Assembly: GCF_017948245.1 (NCBI RefSeq)
Contig: NZ_CP072865.1
Location: 2,567,501 to 2,631,500 of the forward strand
DNA from: Rhizobium sp. NLR16a
Lineage (GTDB): Bacteria > Pseudomonadota > Alphaproteobacteria > Rhizobiales > Rhizobiaceae
Length of the DNA: 64,000 nt
Reading direction: 5' to 3'
Each line of letters begins with the position of its first letter. Position 1 is the stretch's first letter. Under the pieces are notes generated by a model. The model ran no database searches. It had not been told where the DNA came from and saw only the letters and a program-made list of their open reading frames with translations. Below, piece by piece: positions 49,460 through 58,265 of the stretch. The translations under genes and the position numbers were made by a program.

Positions 49460-50677
49460 TCAGCTCAATAGGCTCTTCAGATCGGCTGAGGGGTCGGCGA
49501 GGATCGCTCGATTGGGGTTAGTGCCAGATTCCAGCAGTTTTTTGCCGGTCACATAGGCCTTCGCGTCATTGATCGCGTCGACAGCGATCAGCCGGCCTTC
49601 CCTGAAGTACCAGATCGAGTGAGCCCCTTCGCGGGCGCCCGGACGCAAAAGCGTGTCGTCATAGCCGAGATTGAAGCCGGCGATCTGCAGCTTGACGTCG
49701 TACTGGTCGGACCAGAACCACGGTTTCGGCTCATAGGGCTCGTCGCCACCAGCGATGACGGCTGCCGCAGCTTCAGCCTGGTCGACAGCGTTCTGCACCG
49801 ATTCGAGCCTGATGCGCCCACCCTGCCATGGAAGTGCGGCGCAATCGCCGGCCGCAAAAATCGCCGGATCGGAGGTGCGGGCGAATTCATCGACAAGGAT
49901 GCCATTGGCGACTTCGAGACCGGCTTCCTTGGCAAGCTGATCGTTCGGCACGACGCCGATGCCAACGACGACGAAATCGACATCGATGACCGAGTCGTCG
50001 GAAAGGGCGGCGCCGGAGACGCGGCCATTCTTGCCGATCAAATGCTTCAGGCCGGTCTTCTCGCGGATCACCACGTCGTGGCTCTCGTGAATGGCGCGCA
50101 TGAGGTCGGCCGTTTCCTTCGCCGCGACACGCTGCAGGATTCGATCGGCCATTTCGATGACCGTGACCTCGAGGCCACGATGGCGCGCGACGGCCGCAGC
50201 CTCGAGGCCGATGTAACCGCCGCCGATGATGAGGACGCGACGACCGGGGCGCATTTCATCGGCCAGCAGATCGGCGTCGCGCTTGTCGCGGGCGACATAG
50301 ACGCCTTCGAGATCACCGCCGATTGCTGCCGGCAGCCGGCGCGGCGTCGAGCCGGTGGCGAGCACCAGCGTACCATAGTCGAGAACGGAGCCGTCCTGCA
50401 GCAGAACTTGCTTGCTGTCCCGCTCGATCTGTTCGGCCCAGGTCGAAAGGCGAAGATCGACGTCGTTGTCGGCATACCAGTGTTCCGGGCGGAACAGCAG
50501 GCGATCGAAGCTCATTTCGCCGAGCAGATATTTCTTCGAAAGCGGCGGGCGCTGATAGGGGGCTACATCTTCGGCGCCGATGAGCGTGATCGGGCGCGTA
50601 TCCTTCAAAGCACGCAGTTTGGCCGCCAAGGCGAAACCCGCCTGTCCCGCGCCGATGATCACCACTCTATCCGTCAC
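49460..50677 (-). CDS. FAD-dependent ferredoxin-reductase-type oxidoreductase
   Basis: Pyridine-nucleotide-disulfide-type flavoprotein of 405 aa, like rhodocoxin/putidaredoxin reductases. It has an N-terminal FAD motif VVIIGAGQAGFALAAKL, YQRPPLSKKYLLGE, TLVLATGSTPRRLP, the NAD motif VLIIGGGYIGLEAAAVARHRG and the FAD-binding DPAIFAAGDCA. A C-terminal reductase domain (PWFWSDQYDVKLQIAG) is present. It would pass electrons from NAD(P)H to a [2Fe-2S] ferredoxin serving an oxygenase. No ferredoxin or P450 gene is adjacent. Confidence 0.92.
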   Translation of the reverse strand: MTDRVVIIGAGQAGFALAAKLRALKDTRPITLIGAEDVAPYQRPPLSKKYLLGEMSFDRLLFRPEHWYADNDVDLRLSTWAEQIERDSKQVLLQDGSVLDYGTLVLATGSTPRRLPAAIGGDLEGVYVARDKRDADLLADEMRPGRRVLIIGGGYIGLEAAAVARHRGLEVTVIEMADRILQRVAAKETADLMRAIHESHDVVIREKTGLKHLIGKNGRVSGAALSDDSVIDVDFVVVGIGVVPNDQLAKEAGLEVANGILVDEFARTSDPAIFAAGDCAALPWQGGRIRLESVQNAVDQAEAAAAVIAGGDEPYEPKPWFWSDQYDVKLQIAGFNLGYDDTLLRPGAREGAHSIWYFREGRLIAVDAINDAKAYVTGKKLLESGTNPNRAILADPSADLKSLLS

Positions 50678-50764
50678 GATCTCACTCCTGAAACTAGGCT
50701 CGACACTTACGCCAAGGCCTATCCCCTGCCCTATGCGCCGTCAACGGAAAGCGGCTTCTTACAT

Positions 50765-51880
50765 TCAGCCGATTTCGATCCAGCGACGCTCGTGGAAGGA
50801 CTGTGCCATGGCATGCACCGACTTTTCTATCCTGAGACCGTCTTTAAATGTCACGATCGACGACGGCTCGCCTGATATTGCCCGGATCAGCTCGCGGCAC
50901 TCGATGATCTTCAGATCGTTGAAGCCGAGGCCATGGCCAGGAGCCGGGATGAAGCGATCATAGGGCCGATGGGCAGGCGCCGCCAGTATCTTGCGAAAGC
51001 CCTGCTCCGAACCCGGCCCTTCTGCCTGATAGAGTTCGAACTCGTTCATGCGCTCCTGGTCGTAGAGGATCGAGCCTTTCGAGCCGTAAATCTGCAGGGC
51101 GATGCGCCCCTTGCGACCCCAGGCGGCGCGATTCGCCATCAACACAGCGGAGATGCCGCCGCCGAAGCGCATCAGCACGTTGGCGGCATCGTGATTTTCG
51201 ACGGCGCGGCGGCCACCCTCGCTGAGCGGACGGTCGGCATAGGGCTTCACCATATCCGTTATGACGGCCTCGACATGGCCGAAAAGATACCAGAGCAACG
51301 ACAGCGGGTGCACGGCGAAATCGTCAAGTGCACCATAGCCGGCGGAAAGCTCGCTTTTCCAATAGAAGAAGACGTCGGGATCAGCCATGAAATCCTCGTC
51401 CATTTCGACGCGGACATGGTTGACCGTACCGATGGCGCCGTCGCCGACAAGCTTCCTGATGTGCCGCATGACGGGATTCTGAATGTAATTATAGCCGAGA
51501 GCGGCAATCTTGCCGGACCGCTCCGCCGTCGCCAGCATGCGCTCGGCATCGGCATAGGCGGGCGCCATCGGCTTCTCACACCAGACATGTTTGCCGGCTT
51601 CCAGGGCAGCGACCGCCATTTGGGCATGGAACTGATTGGGCGTGGTGACGGAAACGACGTCGACCTCGGGATCGGCGATCAGCGCCCGCCAGTCTGCCGT
51701 TGCCTTTTCGAAGCCGAACTCACCGGCACGGGCCTCGGCAAGCCCGGCATTGGCTTCAGCCAGGTGCACGAGCCGCGGACGCTCGACATCGCCGAACACG
51801 GTCTTCACCGCATTCCAGGCCAGTGCATGGCACTTGCCCATATAACCGGTGCCGATCAAACCGATGCCAAGTGGCTTCAT
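50765..51880 (-). CDS. Gfo/Idh/MocA-family oxidoreductase, probably inositol-related
   Basis: NAD(P)-dependent sugar/inositol dehydrogenase of 371 aa. It has Rossmann GLIGTGYMGKCHALAW, the EKPMA motif in HVWCEKPMAPAYADA with the conserved Lys, and a C-terminal GFO_IDH_MocA domain. ATG at 51880 is chosen for its GGAGGAG site; upstream codons are not protein-like. It is divergent from iolR across a 209-bp gap, so a substrate such as myo- or scyllo-inositol or a related keto-inositol is plausible. It is not a confident iolG, since IolG is usually nearer 330-340 aa. Confidence 0.85.
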   Translation of the reverse strand: MKPLGIGLIGTGYMGKCHALAWNAVKTVFGDVERPRLVHLAEANAGLAEARAGEFGFEKATADWRALIADPEVDVVSVTTPNQFHAQMAVAALEAGKHVWCEKPMAPAYADAERMLATAERSGKIAALGYNYIQNPVMRHIRKLVGDGAIGTVNHVRVEMDEDFMADPDVFFYWKSELSAGYGALDDFAVHPLSLLWYLFGHVEAVITDMVKPYADRPLSEGGRRAVENHDAANVLMRFGGGISAVLMANRAAWGRKGRIALQIYGSKGSILYDQERMNEFELYQAEGPGSEQGFRKILAAPAHRPYDRFIPAPGHGLGFNDLKIIECRELIRAISGEPSSIVTFKDGLRIEKSVHAMAQSFHERRWIEIG

Positions 51881-52057
51881 TTTCCATCTCCTCCAGAAGT
51901 GTGCGCGGATTTTTGGAATATCTGGATCATTTTGGCAAGAGACCGTTGGCAGGCATATGGCCTTCATTCTATCGGTGCGATTGTACAAAACCCTTCAATT
52001 ACAGGCGATTAAAAACAATTAGGCGCGCCGTTCGAAATCGTCTATGCTCGGCAATAT

Positions 52058-52071
52058 GGAATATTTGTTTC
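52058..52071. promoter_or_regulatory. candidate IolR operator upstream of iolR
   Basis: GGAATATTTGTTTC fits GGAA-N6-TTTC, one base from the GGAA-N6-TTCC motif known for rhizobial IolR. It ends 18 bp before the iolR start and lies in the divergent gap, so it could give autoregulation and control the oxidoreductase. Confidence 0.45.
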
Positions 52072-52089
52072 ATCCGGTGAGCCGCAAGC

Positions 52090-52965
52090 ATGGATAATGA
52101 TCCCCAAAGGCACGCGCGCGTGCCGCGCGATTTCGAAAGCCTGCGCAGCACCATCATCGAGCGCAAGGCGAACATGCCGAAGCGGCTGGCGCAGGTCGCC
52201 GCCTTCGCGCTCGGCAATCCCGATGAAATCGCCTTTGGCACGACGGCGAGCATCGCGGCCGCCTCCGACGTCCAGCCCTCGACGCTGGTACGCCTCGCGC
52301 ATCATCTCGGTTATGGAGGCTTTTCCGATCTGCAGAGCATCTTCCGCGAACGGCTGCGCGACCGGACGCTGAGCTATGAAGAGCGGCTCGTCACGCTGGA
52401 GCAAACGAGCGGCGACGACGAAGACGCCAATCTGCTCTCCGGCTTCATTGCGGCGGCCAGCCAATCGGTCAACCGGCTGGCGGCGACGGTGCAGAGCGAT
52501 ACGTTCACGAAGGCAGTCAATCTCCTTGCCGGCGCCGACACGATCTATCTGATCGCCAAACGGCGCTCCTACCCGCTGACGGCGCACATGACCTACGCTT
52601 TTTCCAAGCTCAATATCCGCCATCAGATCGTCGCCTCGCCGAACGGAGTCGACCCTGAGATGGTGCAGTTCGCAACACCCAGGGATGCGGCGATCGCGGC
52701 GAGCTTTTCGCCTTACGCGGCCGACAGCCTCAGCCAGAGCCAGGAACTTGCCGACCGTGGCGTCCCCGTCATCGCCATTACCGATTCGGCCTTCTCGCCC
52801 CTCGCTGCCTGCGCCACGCACTGGTTCGAAGTGGCGGAGGCCGATTTTGCCGGCTTCCGCTCGCTGTCGGCCTCGATGGCGCTGACCATGGCGCTGCCGG
52901 TCGCCATCGCCGAACGGCGTCGAAAACGTCAGCATTCAAAAGCTGTAAAAGCCAAAATGGAATAA
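52090..52965 (+). CDS. iolR: RpiR/MurR-family repressor of inositol genes
   Basis: Regulator of 291 aa. An N-terminal HTH_6 domain (about 15-95; KRLAQVAAFALGNPDEIAFG, STLVRLAHHLGYGGFSDLQ) is followed by a SIS sugar-isomerase-like ligand domain (about 130-275; DTIYLIAKRRSYPLTAHMTY, GVPVIAITDSAFSPLA). In Sinorhizobium meliloti the IolR of this family represses iol genes and responds to an inositol catabolite. It sits between the divergent oxidoreductase and iolCDEB. Candidate operators flank it on both sides. The gene name rests on family plus context. Confidence 0.88.
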   Translation: MDNDPQRHARVPRDFESLRSTIIERKANMPKRLAQVAAFALGNPDEIAFGTTASIAAASDVQPSTLVRLAHHLGYGGFSDLQSIFRERLRDRTLSYEERLVTLEQTSGDDEDANLLSGFIAAASQSVNRLAATVQSDTFTKAVNLLAGADTIYLIAKRRSYPLTAHMTYAFSKLNIRHQIVASPNGVDPEMVQFATPRDAAIAASFSPYAADSLSQSQELADRGVPVIAITDSAFSPLAACATHWFEVAEADFAGFRSLSASMALTMALPVAIAERRRKRQHSKAVKAKME

Positions 52966-52972
52966 ACATTCC
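52959..52972. promoter_or_regulatory. candidate IolR operator 1 upstream of iolC
   Basis: GGAATAAACATTCC is a perfect GGAA-N6-TTCC palindrome overlapping the iolR stop codon. It is 30 bp centre-to-centre from a second site at 52989-53002, about three helical turns. Confidence 0.6.
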
Positions 52973-52975
52973 GAA

Positions 52976-53007
52976 TTGACAAAATATCGGAACCGATGTT
53001 TCATTAT
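52976..53007 (+). promoter_or_regulatory. candidate iolC promoter with embedded IolR operator 2
   Basis: A consensus -35 TTGACA lies at 52976-52981, with possible -10 hexamers at 52999-53007 (TTTCAT or CATTAT). The site GGAACCGATGTTTC (52989-53002, GGAA-N6-TTTC) falls in the spacer and over the -10, where a bound repressor would block polymerase. The start codon of iolC is 50 bp on. Confidence 0.5.
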
Positions 53008-53057
53008 TAAAAATTCGCAGGCACTGGAAGCCGCGCAAAATCTAGCGGGAGGACATC

Positions 53058-54992
53058 ATGATACAATCGAATCCGGGATTACAGCCGGAGCCGGCGCTTG
53101 ATGTAATCACCATCGGCCGCTCCTCGGTCGATCTTTACGGCCAGCAGATCGGTTCGCGACTGGAGGATATCGCCTCTTTCGCCAAATCCGTCGGGGGCTG
53201 CCCGTCCAATATCGCCATCGGCACGGCGCGGCTCGGCCTCAAGTCCGGGCTCATCACCCGCGTCGGCGACGAGCAGATGGGACGCTTCATCCGTGAGCAG
53301 GCGGCGCGGGAAGGTGTGGCGACGGACGGCATCGTCACCGACAAGGAACGGCTGACAGCGCTGGTGCTGCTTGCGGTCGAGGCCGAAGGCGTGTCGCCGA
53401 TGATCTTCTATCGCTCCGACTGCGCCGACATGGCGCTCGAGGAAGGCGATATCGACGAGAACTTCATCAAGTCGTCGCGCGCCGTTCTCGTTTCCGGCAC
53501 GCATTTTTCGCGGCCCAACACCGAGGCCGCGCAGCGCAAGGCGATCCGCATCGCCAAGGAGAACGGCCGCAAGGTGATCTTCGACATCGACTACCGGCCG
53601 AATCTCTGGGGCCTTGCCGGCCATGCGGAAGGCTTCGAGCGCTACGTGAAGTCCGACCGCGTCTCTTCGAAGATGAAGGAGACGCTGCCGGATTGCGATC
53701 TCATCGTCGGCACCGAAGAAGAAATCCTCATCGCGTCGGGCGCGGACGACGTACTCGGCGCGCTGAAGGAGATCCGACGGCTGACGCCGGCGACCATCGT
53801 GCTCAAGCGCGGCGCGATGGGCTGCATCGTTTATGACGGGCCGATCGCCGACGACCTCGAAGCCGGCATCGTCGGCCAGGGCTTCCCGATCGAGGTGTAC
53901 AACGTGCTCGGCGCCGGCGACGCCTTCATGTCCGGCTTCCTGCGCGGCTTCCTGCGCGATGAGCCGCTGAAGACCTGCGCCACCTGGGCCAATGCCTGCG
54001 GCGCCTTCGCCGTCTCCCGACTGCTCTGCTCGCCCGAATATCCGACCTGGGCGGAACTCGACTTCTTCCTGAAGACCGGCAGCAAACATCGGGCGCTGCG
54101 CAAGGACGAGGCGATCAACCATATCCATTGGGCATCGACCCGGCGCGGCGAAATCCCGCTTCTGATGGCGCTGGCGATCGACCACCGCTCGCAGCTTGTC
54201 AGCGTCGCCGATGAACTCGGCGTCGGCCATGACAAGATCGTCGCCTTCAAGCGGCTCGCCGTCGAAGCCGCCGCTCGCGTTTCGAACGGCCGCGAGGGCT
54301 ACGGCATGCTGATCGATGAACGTTTCGGCCGCGACGCATTCTTCGATGCGGCGACGAAGAATTTCTCCTGGATCGGCCGGCCTGTCGAACTGCCGGGCTC
54401 GAAGCCGCTGCGCTTCGAATTCAGCCAGGATATCGGCTCGCAGCTTGTCGAATGGCCGCTCGACCATTGCATCAAGTGCCTGTGCTTCTACCACCCCGAC
54501 GATCCGGCCGAATTGAAGACGGAGCAGCAGGAGAAGCTGCGCACGCTTTTCGAGGCCGCGCGCAAAGTCGGTCGCGAGCTGCTGGTGGAAATCATCGCCG
54601 GCAAGAACGGCCCGCTCACGGACGATACGATCGCCACCGCGCTGGAGGAACTCTACGCGCTCGGCATCAAGCCGGACTGGTGGAAGCTGGAGCCGCAGGC
54701 TTCCGGCGAAGCCTGGAAGAAGATCGATGCGGTGATCGCCAAAAATGATCCATGGTGCCGTGGTATCGTGCTTCTCGGGCTCGAAGCGCCCGCAGAGGAA
54801 CTGATCTCCTGTTTCGAGGCGACGCTGGCGGCTCCCTCGGTGAAGGGCTTCGCCGTCGGCCGGACGATCTTTGCCGATCCGGCGCGCGCCTGGCTCTCCG
54901 GCGAAATAAACGACGAGGCGGCAATCGCCGACATGGCCGGCCGTTTCCGGCAATTGACAGAGGCCTGGCTTCAGACGCGCGGGCTTCACTGA
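53058..54992 (+). CDS. iolC: IolC kinase fused to DUF2090 (IolJ-like) domain
   Basis: Cytosolic enzyme of 644 aa. Residues 10-330 are a PfkB/ribokinase-type 5-dehydro-2-deoxygluconokinase, with VGGCPSNIAIGTARLG near 45 and the catalytic GAGDAFMSGFLRGF near 285. Residues 345-640 are a DUF2090 domain, a TIM-barrel part related to the aldolase step and typical of proteobacterial IolC fusions. It phosphorylates 5-dehydro-2-deoxygluconate in myo-inositol breakdown, and the second domain may cleave the product. ATG at 53058 has GGGAGG 7 nt upstream. First gene of iolCDEB; a palindromic repeat separates it from iolD. Confidence 0.95.
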   Translation: MIQSNPGLQPEPALDVITIGRSSVDLYGQQIGSRLEDIASFAKSVGGCPSNIAIGTARLGLKSGLITRVGDEQMGRFIREQAAREGVATDGIVTDKERLTALVLLAVEAEGVSPMIFYRSDCADMALEEGDIDENFIKSSRAVLVSGTHFSRPNTEAAQRKAIRIAKENGRKVIFDIDYRPNLWGLAGHAEGFERYVKSDRVSSKMKETLPDCDLIVGTEEEILIASGADDVLGALKEIRRLTPATIVLKRGAMGCIVYDGPIADDLEAGIVGQGFPIEVYNVLGAGDAFMSGFLRGFLRDEPLKTCATWANACGAFAVSRLLCSPEYPTWAELDFFLKTGSKHRALRKDEAINHIHWASTRRGEIPLLMALAIDHRSQLVSVADELGVGHDKIVAFKRLAVEAAARVSNGREGYGMLIDERFGRDAFFDAATKNFSWIGRPVELPGSKPLRFEFSQDIGSQLVEWPLDHCIKCLCFYHPDDPAELKTEQQEKLRTLFEAARKVGRELLVEIIAGKNGPLTDDTIATALEELYALGIKPDWWKLEPQASGEAWKKIDAVIAKNDPWCRGIVLLGLEAPAEELISCFEATLAAPSVKGFAVGRTIFADPARAWLSGEINDEAAIADMAGRFRQLTEAWLQTRGLH

Positions 54993-55000
54993 GAATTAGA

Positions 55001-55154
55001 CCCCTCCCCAACCCCTCCCCACGAGGGGGAGGGACTTAACTTGAGGAAACGCTTCACGCCACAAACGAGCTCTCTTGCGGACGCAACGTTGAGGTGAAAT
55101 GCGGCGAGCCCCCACGAGTTAGCCCCTCCCTTGTGGGAAGGGGTTGGGGAGGGG
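55001..55154. repeat. mosaic palindromic element between iolC and iolD
   Basis: 22-bp arms at 55001-55022 (CCCCTCCCCAACCCC, then TCCCCAC) and 55133-55154 are inverted, with one mismatch. The 110-bp middle lacks coding features. It fills most of the iolC-iolD gap and resembles the Rhizobium intergenic mosaic elements in style. It may fold in the mRNA. Confidence 0.65.
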
Positions 55155-55190
55155 AAACCAGACAAAAAGTTAAAAGTTCGGGAGGCCCCG

Positions 55191-57041
55191 ATGGGCAAGA
55201 CGATACGGTTGACGATGGCGCAGGCCATCGCGCATTTCCTGAAAGTACAGATGACTGTTGTCGACGGCAAAAAGGTGCCGATCTTCGGCGGCGTCTGGGC
55301 GATCTTCGGCCACGGCAACGTCGCCGGCATCGGCGAGGCTCTCTATCAGGTGCGCGGGGAATTGACGACCTACCGCGCTCATAACGAACAGGGCATGGCG
55401 CATGCCGCGATCGCCTATGCCAAGGCAAATTTCCGCACGCGCTTCATGGCCTGCACGACCTCGATCGGCCCCGGCGCGCTGAACATGGTGACGGCCGCGG
55501 GTGTCGCCCATGTCAACCGCATTCCCGTTCTCTTCCTGCCTGGCGACGTCTTCGCCAACCGCGCGCCGGATCCGGTGCTGCAGCAGATCGAGGATTTCGG
55601 CGACGGCACCGTGTCGGCCAATGATGCCTTCCGCCCGGTTTCGCGTTACTTCGACCGGATCACCCGGCCGGAGCAGATCATCACGGCGCTAAAGCGGGCC
55701 ATGCAGGTGCTGACCGATCCGCTCGATTGCGGCCCGGTGACGCTGTCGCTCTGCCAGGACGTTCAGGCCGAGGCCTTCGATTATCCGGAAAGCCTGTTCG
55801 AAGAAAAAGTCTGGACGACCCGCCGGCCGCAGCCGGATGCCGACGAACTGGCAAATGCCATCGCCCTTATCAAGGCATCAGAGAAGCCGGTGATTGTTGC
55901 CGGCGGCGGCGTGCTCTATTCGCAGGCAACGAAGGAACTCGCGGCCTTTGCCGAAAGCCACGCCATTCCCGTCGTCGTCACTCAGGCCGGCAAGTCGTCG
56001 ATCAACGAGACCCATCCGCTGGCGCTCGGCTCGGTCGGCGTCACCGGCACATCGGCGGCGAACGCGATCGCCGAAGAGACGGATCTCGTCATCGCCGTCG
56101 GCACGCGCTGCCAGGATTTCACGACCGGCTCCTGGGCGCTCTTCAAGAACGACAGCCTGAAGATGGTCGGCCTCAACGTCGCCGCCTATGACGCGGTGAA
56201 GCACGACAGCCACCCTGTGGTGGCCGATGCCCGCGAAGGGCTGAAGGCGCTTTCGGCAGGGCTTTCCGGCTGGAAGGCGCCGGCAGCGCTTAGCGAGAAG
56301 GCAGTTGCGGAAAAGAAACTCTGGATGGAGGCTGCCACCAAGGCGATGGCGGCGACCAACACCGCCCTGCCCTCCGATGCGCAGGTGATCGGCGCGGTGG
56401 CGCGCACTCTCGGCGGCGAGAACACGACAGTGCTTTGCGCCGCAGGCGGTCTGCCCGGCGAGTTGCACAAGCTCTGGCCGGCGACGGCGCCCGGCAGTTA
56501 TCATATGGAATACGGCTTCTCCTGCATGGGCTACGAGATCGCCGGCGGGCTCGGCGCCAAGATGGCGCGCCCCGAACGGGATGTCGTCGTCATGGTCGGC
56601 GACGGTTCCTACATGATGATGAACTCCGAGATCGCGACCTCGGTCATGCTCGGCCTCAAGATCAATATCGTCATGCTCGACAATCGCGGTTATGGTTGCA
56701 TCAACCGGTTGCAAATGGGGACCGGTGGCGCCAACTTCAACAATCTGCTGAAGGACTCCTATCACGAGGTGATGCCGGAGATCGATTTCCGCGCGCATGC
56801 CGAAAGCATGGGCGCCATCGCCGTCAAGGTCAGCTCCATCGCCGAACTCGAGCAGGCGATCGTCGATTCGAGGAAGAATGATCGTACGTCCGTCTTCGTC
56901 ATCGACACTGATCCCTTGATCACCACTGAGGCCGGCGGCCATTGGTGGGATGTCGTGGTGCCGGAAGTCAGCCCGCGCGAAGAAGTCAACAAGGCGCGCA
57001 GGGGTTATGTCGAAGCCCGCGGCTCCCAGCGCATCGGCTGA
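55191..57041 (+). CDS. iolD: 3D-(3,5/4)-trihydroxycyclohexane-1,2-dione hydrolase
   Basis: ThDP-dependent enzyme of 616 aa that opens the ring of the inosose-derived dione to give 5-deoxyglucuronate. The N-terminal PYR domain has the catalytic Glu in RAHNEQGMAHAAIAYAK. The middle domain is DHS-like. The C-terminal PP domain has the GDG...N motif (GDGSYMMMNSEIATSV near 470) and NRGYGCINRLQMG. ATG at 55191 is chosen for its GGGAGG site 5 nt upstream; the frame extends back to 55131 into the repeat. The gene length is normal. Followed by iolE after 68 bp with a hairpin. Confidence 0.96.
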   Translation: MGKTIRLTMAQAIAHFLKVQMTVVDGKKVPIFGGVWAIFGHGNVAGIGEALYQVRGELTTYRAHNEQGMAHAAIAYAKANFRTRFMACTTSIGPGALNMVTAAGVAHVNRIPVLFLPGDVFANRAPDPVLQQIEDFGDGTVSANDAFRPVSRYFDRITRPEQIITALKRAMQVLTDPLDCGPVTLSLCQDVQAEAFDYPESLFEEKVWTTRRPQPDADELANAIALIKASEKPVIVAGGGVLYSQATKELAAFAESHAIPVVVTQAGKSSINETHPLALGSVGVTGTSAANAIAEETDLVIAVGTRCQDFTTGSWALFKNDSLKMVGLNVAAYDAVKHDSHPVVADAREGLKALSAGLSGWKAPAALSEKAVAEKKLWMEAATKAMAATNTALPSDAQVIGAVARTLGGENTTVLCAAGGLPGELHKLWPATAPGSYHMEYGFSCMGYEIAGGLGAKMARPERDVVVMVGDGSYMMMNSEIATSVMLGLKINIVMLDNRGYGCINRLQMGTGGANFNNLLKDSYHEVMPEIDFRAHAESMGAIAVKVSSIAELEQAIVDSRKNDRTSVFVIDTDPLITTEAGGHWWDVVVPEVSPREEVNKARRGYVEARGSQRIG

Positions 57042-57063
57042 ACAGGTTTAGCCCCATTTTTCC

Positions 57064-57085
57064 GGAGGAGCGGACCCGCTCCTCC
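57064..57085 (+). other. hairpin between iolD and iolE
   Basis: GGAGGAGCG (57064-57072) and CGCTCCTCC (57077-57085) form a 9-bp GC-rich stem with loop GACC. It has no T-run, so it is more likely an mRNA stability or processing element, or an attenuator, than a terminator. The iolE ribosome site lies 13 bp downstream. Confidence 0.5.
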
Positions 57086-57109
57086 GCAATGTCTTCAAGG
57101 AGAATATTG

Positions 57110-58027
57110 ATGAAGGCCAAACTCGGCATGTCGCCCATCGCATGGTGGAACGACGACCTTCCTGAGCTTAGCGACGATGTGTCGCTTGAAGAATGCCTGC
57201 GGCAATCGCGCAGTGCCGGTTTCACCGGCATGGAGCAAGGCCGCCGTTTCCCCAGCAACCCGGAGGAGATGCTGCCCATCCTGCGCGCCGCCGACGTGAC
57301 GCTCTGCGGCGGCTGGTTCTCCGGCACGCTTGTCAATGAGGAGCTTGCCGCCAACAAGGACCGCATCGCGCCGATGATCGAGCTTTTCAAGGCGGTCAAT
57401 GCGCCCTGCATCGTCTATGGCGAAGTCGGCCGCTCCATACAGGGCGACCGCTCCAAGCCGCTCGCCACCAAGCCGCGCCTCACCGACGACGAGATGAAGG
57501 CCTATGCGCGCCGCGTCACCGAATTCGGCGAATGGTGCGCCGAGCAAGGCATGCCGCTCTCTTATCACCACCACATGGCGGCCGTCGTCGAAACCGAGCC
57601 GGAGCTTGACGCCTTCATGCGCAATTCGGGCGAAGGTATTCCGCTGCTGCTCGACGCCGGGCATCTGGCCTTTGCCGGCGGCGATGTGCTGCGCGCCATC
57701 GACAATCACCACGCCCGCATCAACCACGTCCACGTCAAGGACATTCGCCAATCCGTAGTGGACGGACTCGATCGCAGCCGGCAATCCTTCCTCGACGCCG
57801 TAGCGCTCGGCGCCTTCACAGTGCCAGGCGATGGATCACTCGATTTCGGCGCCATCGTCCAGCGCTTCGCCGACCACGGCTATGAAGGCTGGTTCGTCGT
57901 CGAGGCCGAACAGGATCCGCGCAAGGCGCCGCCGCAGAAGATGGCCGAGATCGGCCATGCCGAACTAATGCGCGTGATGACGGCGGCTGGTTATACGGTG
58001 GAAACGGAAGGTTTCCCGAAGCGGTAA
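57110..58027 (+). CDS. iolE: myo-inosose-2 dehydratase
   Basis: TIM-barrel (xylose-isomerase-like) enzyme of 305 aa that dehydrates 2-keto-myo-inositol to the trione/dione substrate of IolD. It has GMSPIAWWNDDLPELSDD at the start and GFTGMEQGRRFP. Metal-site regions include LLDAGHLAFAGGD, INHVHVKDIR and GWFVVEAEQDP. ATG at 57110 is behind AAGGAG 7 nt upstream; the longer frame lies inside iolD. A mosaic repeat separates it from iolB. Confidence 0.95.
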   Translation: MKAKLGMSPIAWWNDDLPELSDDVSLEECLRQSRSAGFTGMEQGRRFPSNPEEMLPILRAADVTLCGGWFSGTLVNEELAANKDRIAPMIELFKAVNAPCIVYGEVGRSIQGDRSKPLATKPRLTDDEMKAYARRVTEFGEWCAEQGMPLSYHHHMAAVVETEPELDAFMRNSGEGIPLLLDAGHLAFAGGDVLRAIDNHHARINHVHVKDIRQSVVDGLDRSRQSFLDAVALGAFTVPGDGSLDFGAIVQRFADHGYEGWFVVEAEQDPRKAPPQKMAEIGHAELMRVMTAAGYTVETEGFPKR

Positions 58028-58082
58028 CGGAAAGAAGGCCCCTCCCCACCGGTGATGGGTTGAACGAACTGCCGGAGCAAGG

Positions 58083-58235
58083 AGCCCCCTCATCCGCCCT
58101 TCGGGCACCTTTGCCGGGGTTGAGCCACGGGGCTCAACCCGTCCTTCGCCCCCCAGCGGAGAGGGGGAAACGAGGCAGCGCGGCATACACCTTCTCCCCT
58201 CGGGGAGAAGGTGCCGGGAGCCGGATGAGGGGGCT
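58083..58235. repeat. RIME-like multi-hairpin mosaic element between iolE and iolB
   Basis: Outer arms AGCCCCCTCATCCG (58083-58096) and CGGATGAGGGGGCT (58222-58235) are a perfect inverted repeat. Inside are two perfect hairpins: GGGTTGAGCC/GGCTCAACCC (58117-58140) and ACCTTCTCCCC/GGGGAGAAGGT (58189-58212). This is the layout of Rhizobium intergenic mosaic elements. It fills most of the 238-bp gap. Confidence 0.75.
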
Positions 58236-58265
58236 GCGCCTATCAACATACGAGGAGAAACACCA

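Noticed and set aside
53079..54989. 636-aa minus-strand frame opposite iolC
   Set aside because: iolC is a certain gene with a strong ribosome site and full-length homology; this frame is its shadow.
53058..54992. Two separate genes (iolC and a DUF2090 gene)
   Set aside because: The frame is continuous with no stop or internal ribosome site between domains, and this fusion is usual in Proteobacteria.
55878..56942. 354-aa minus-strand frame opposite iolD
   Set aside because: Shadow of the ThDP enzyme; no motif or ribosome site.
58083..58235. Riboswitch upstream of iolB
   Set aside because: The structure is a set of perfect palindromes typical of rhizobial mosaic repeats, not a ligand-binding aptamer fold.
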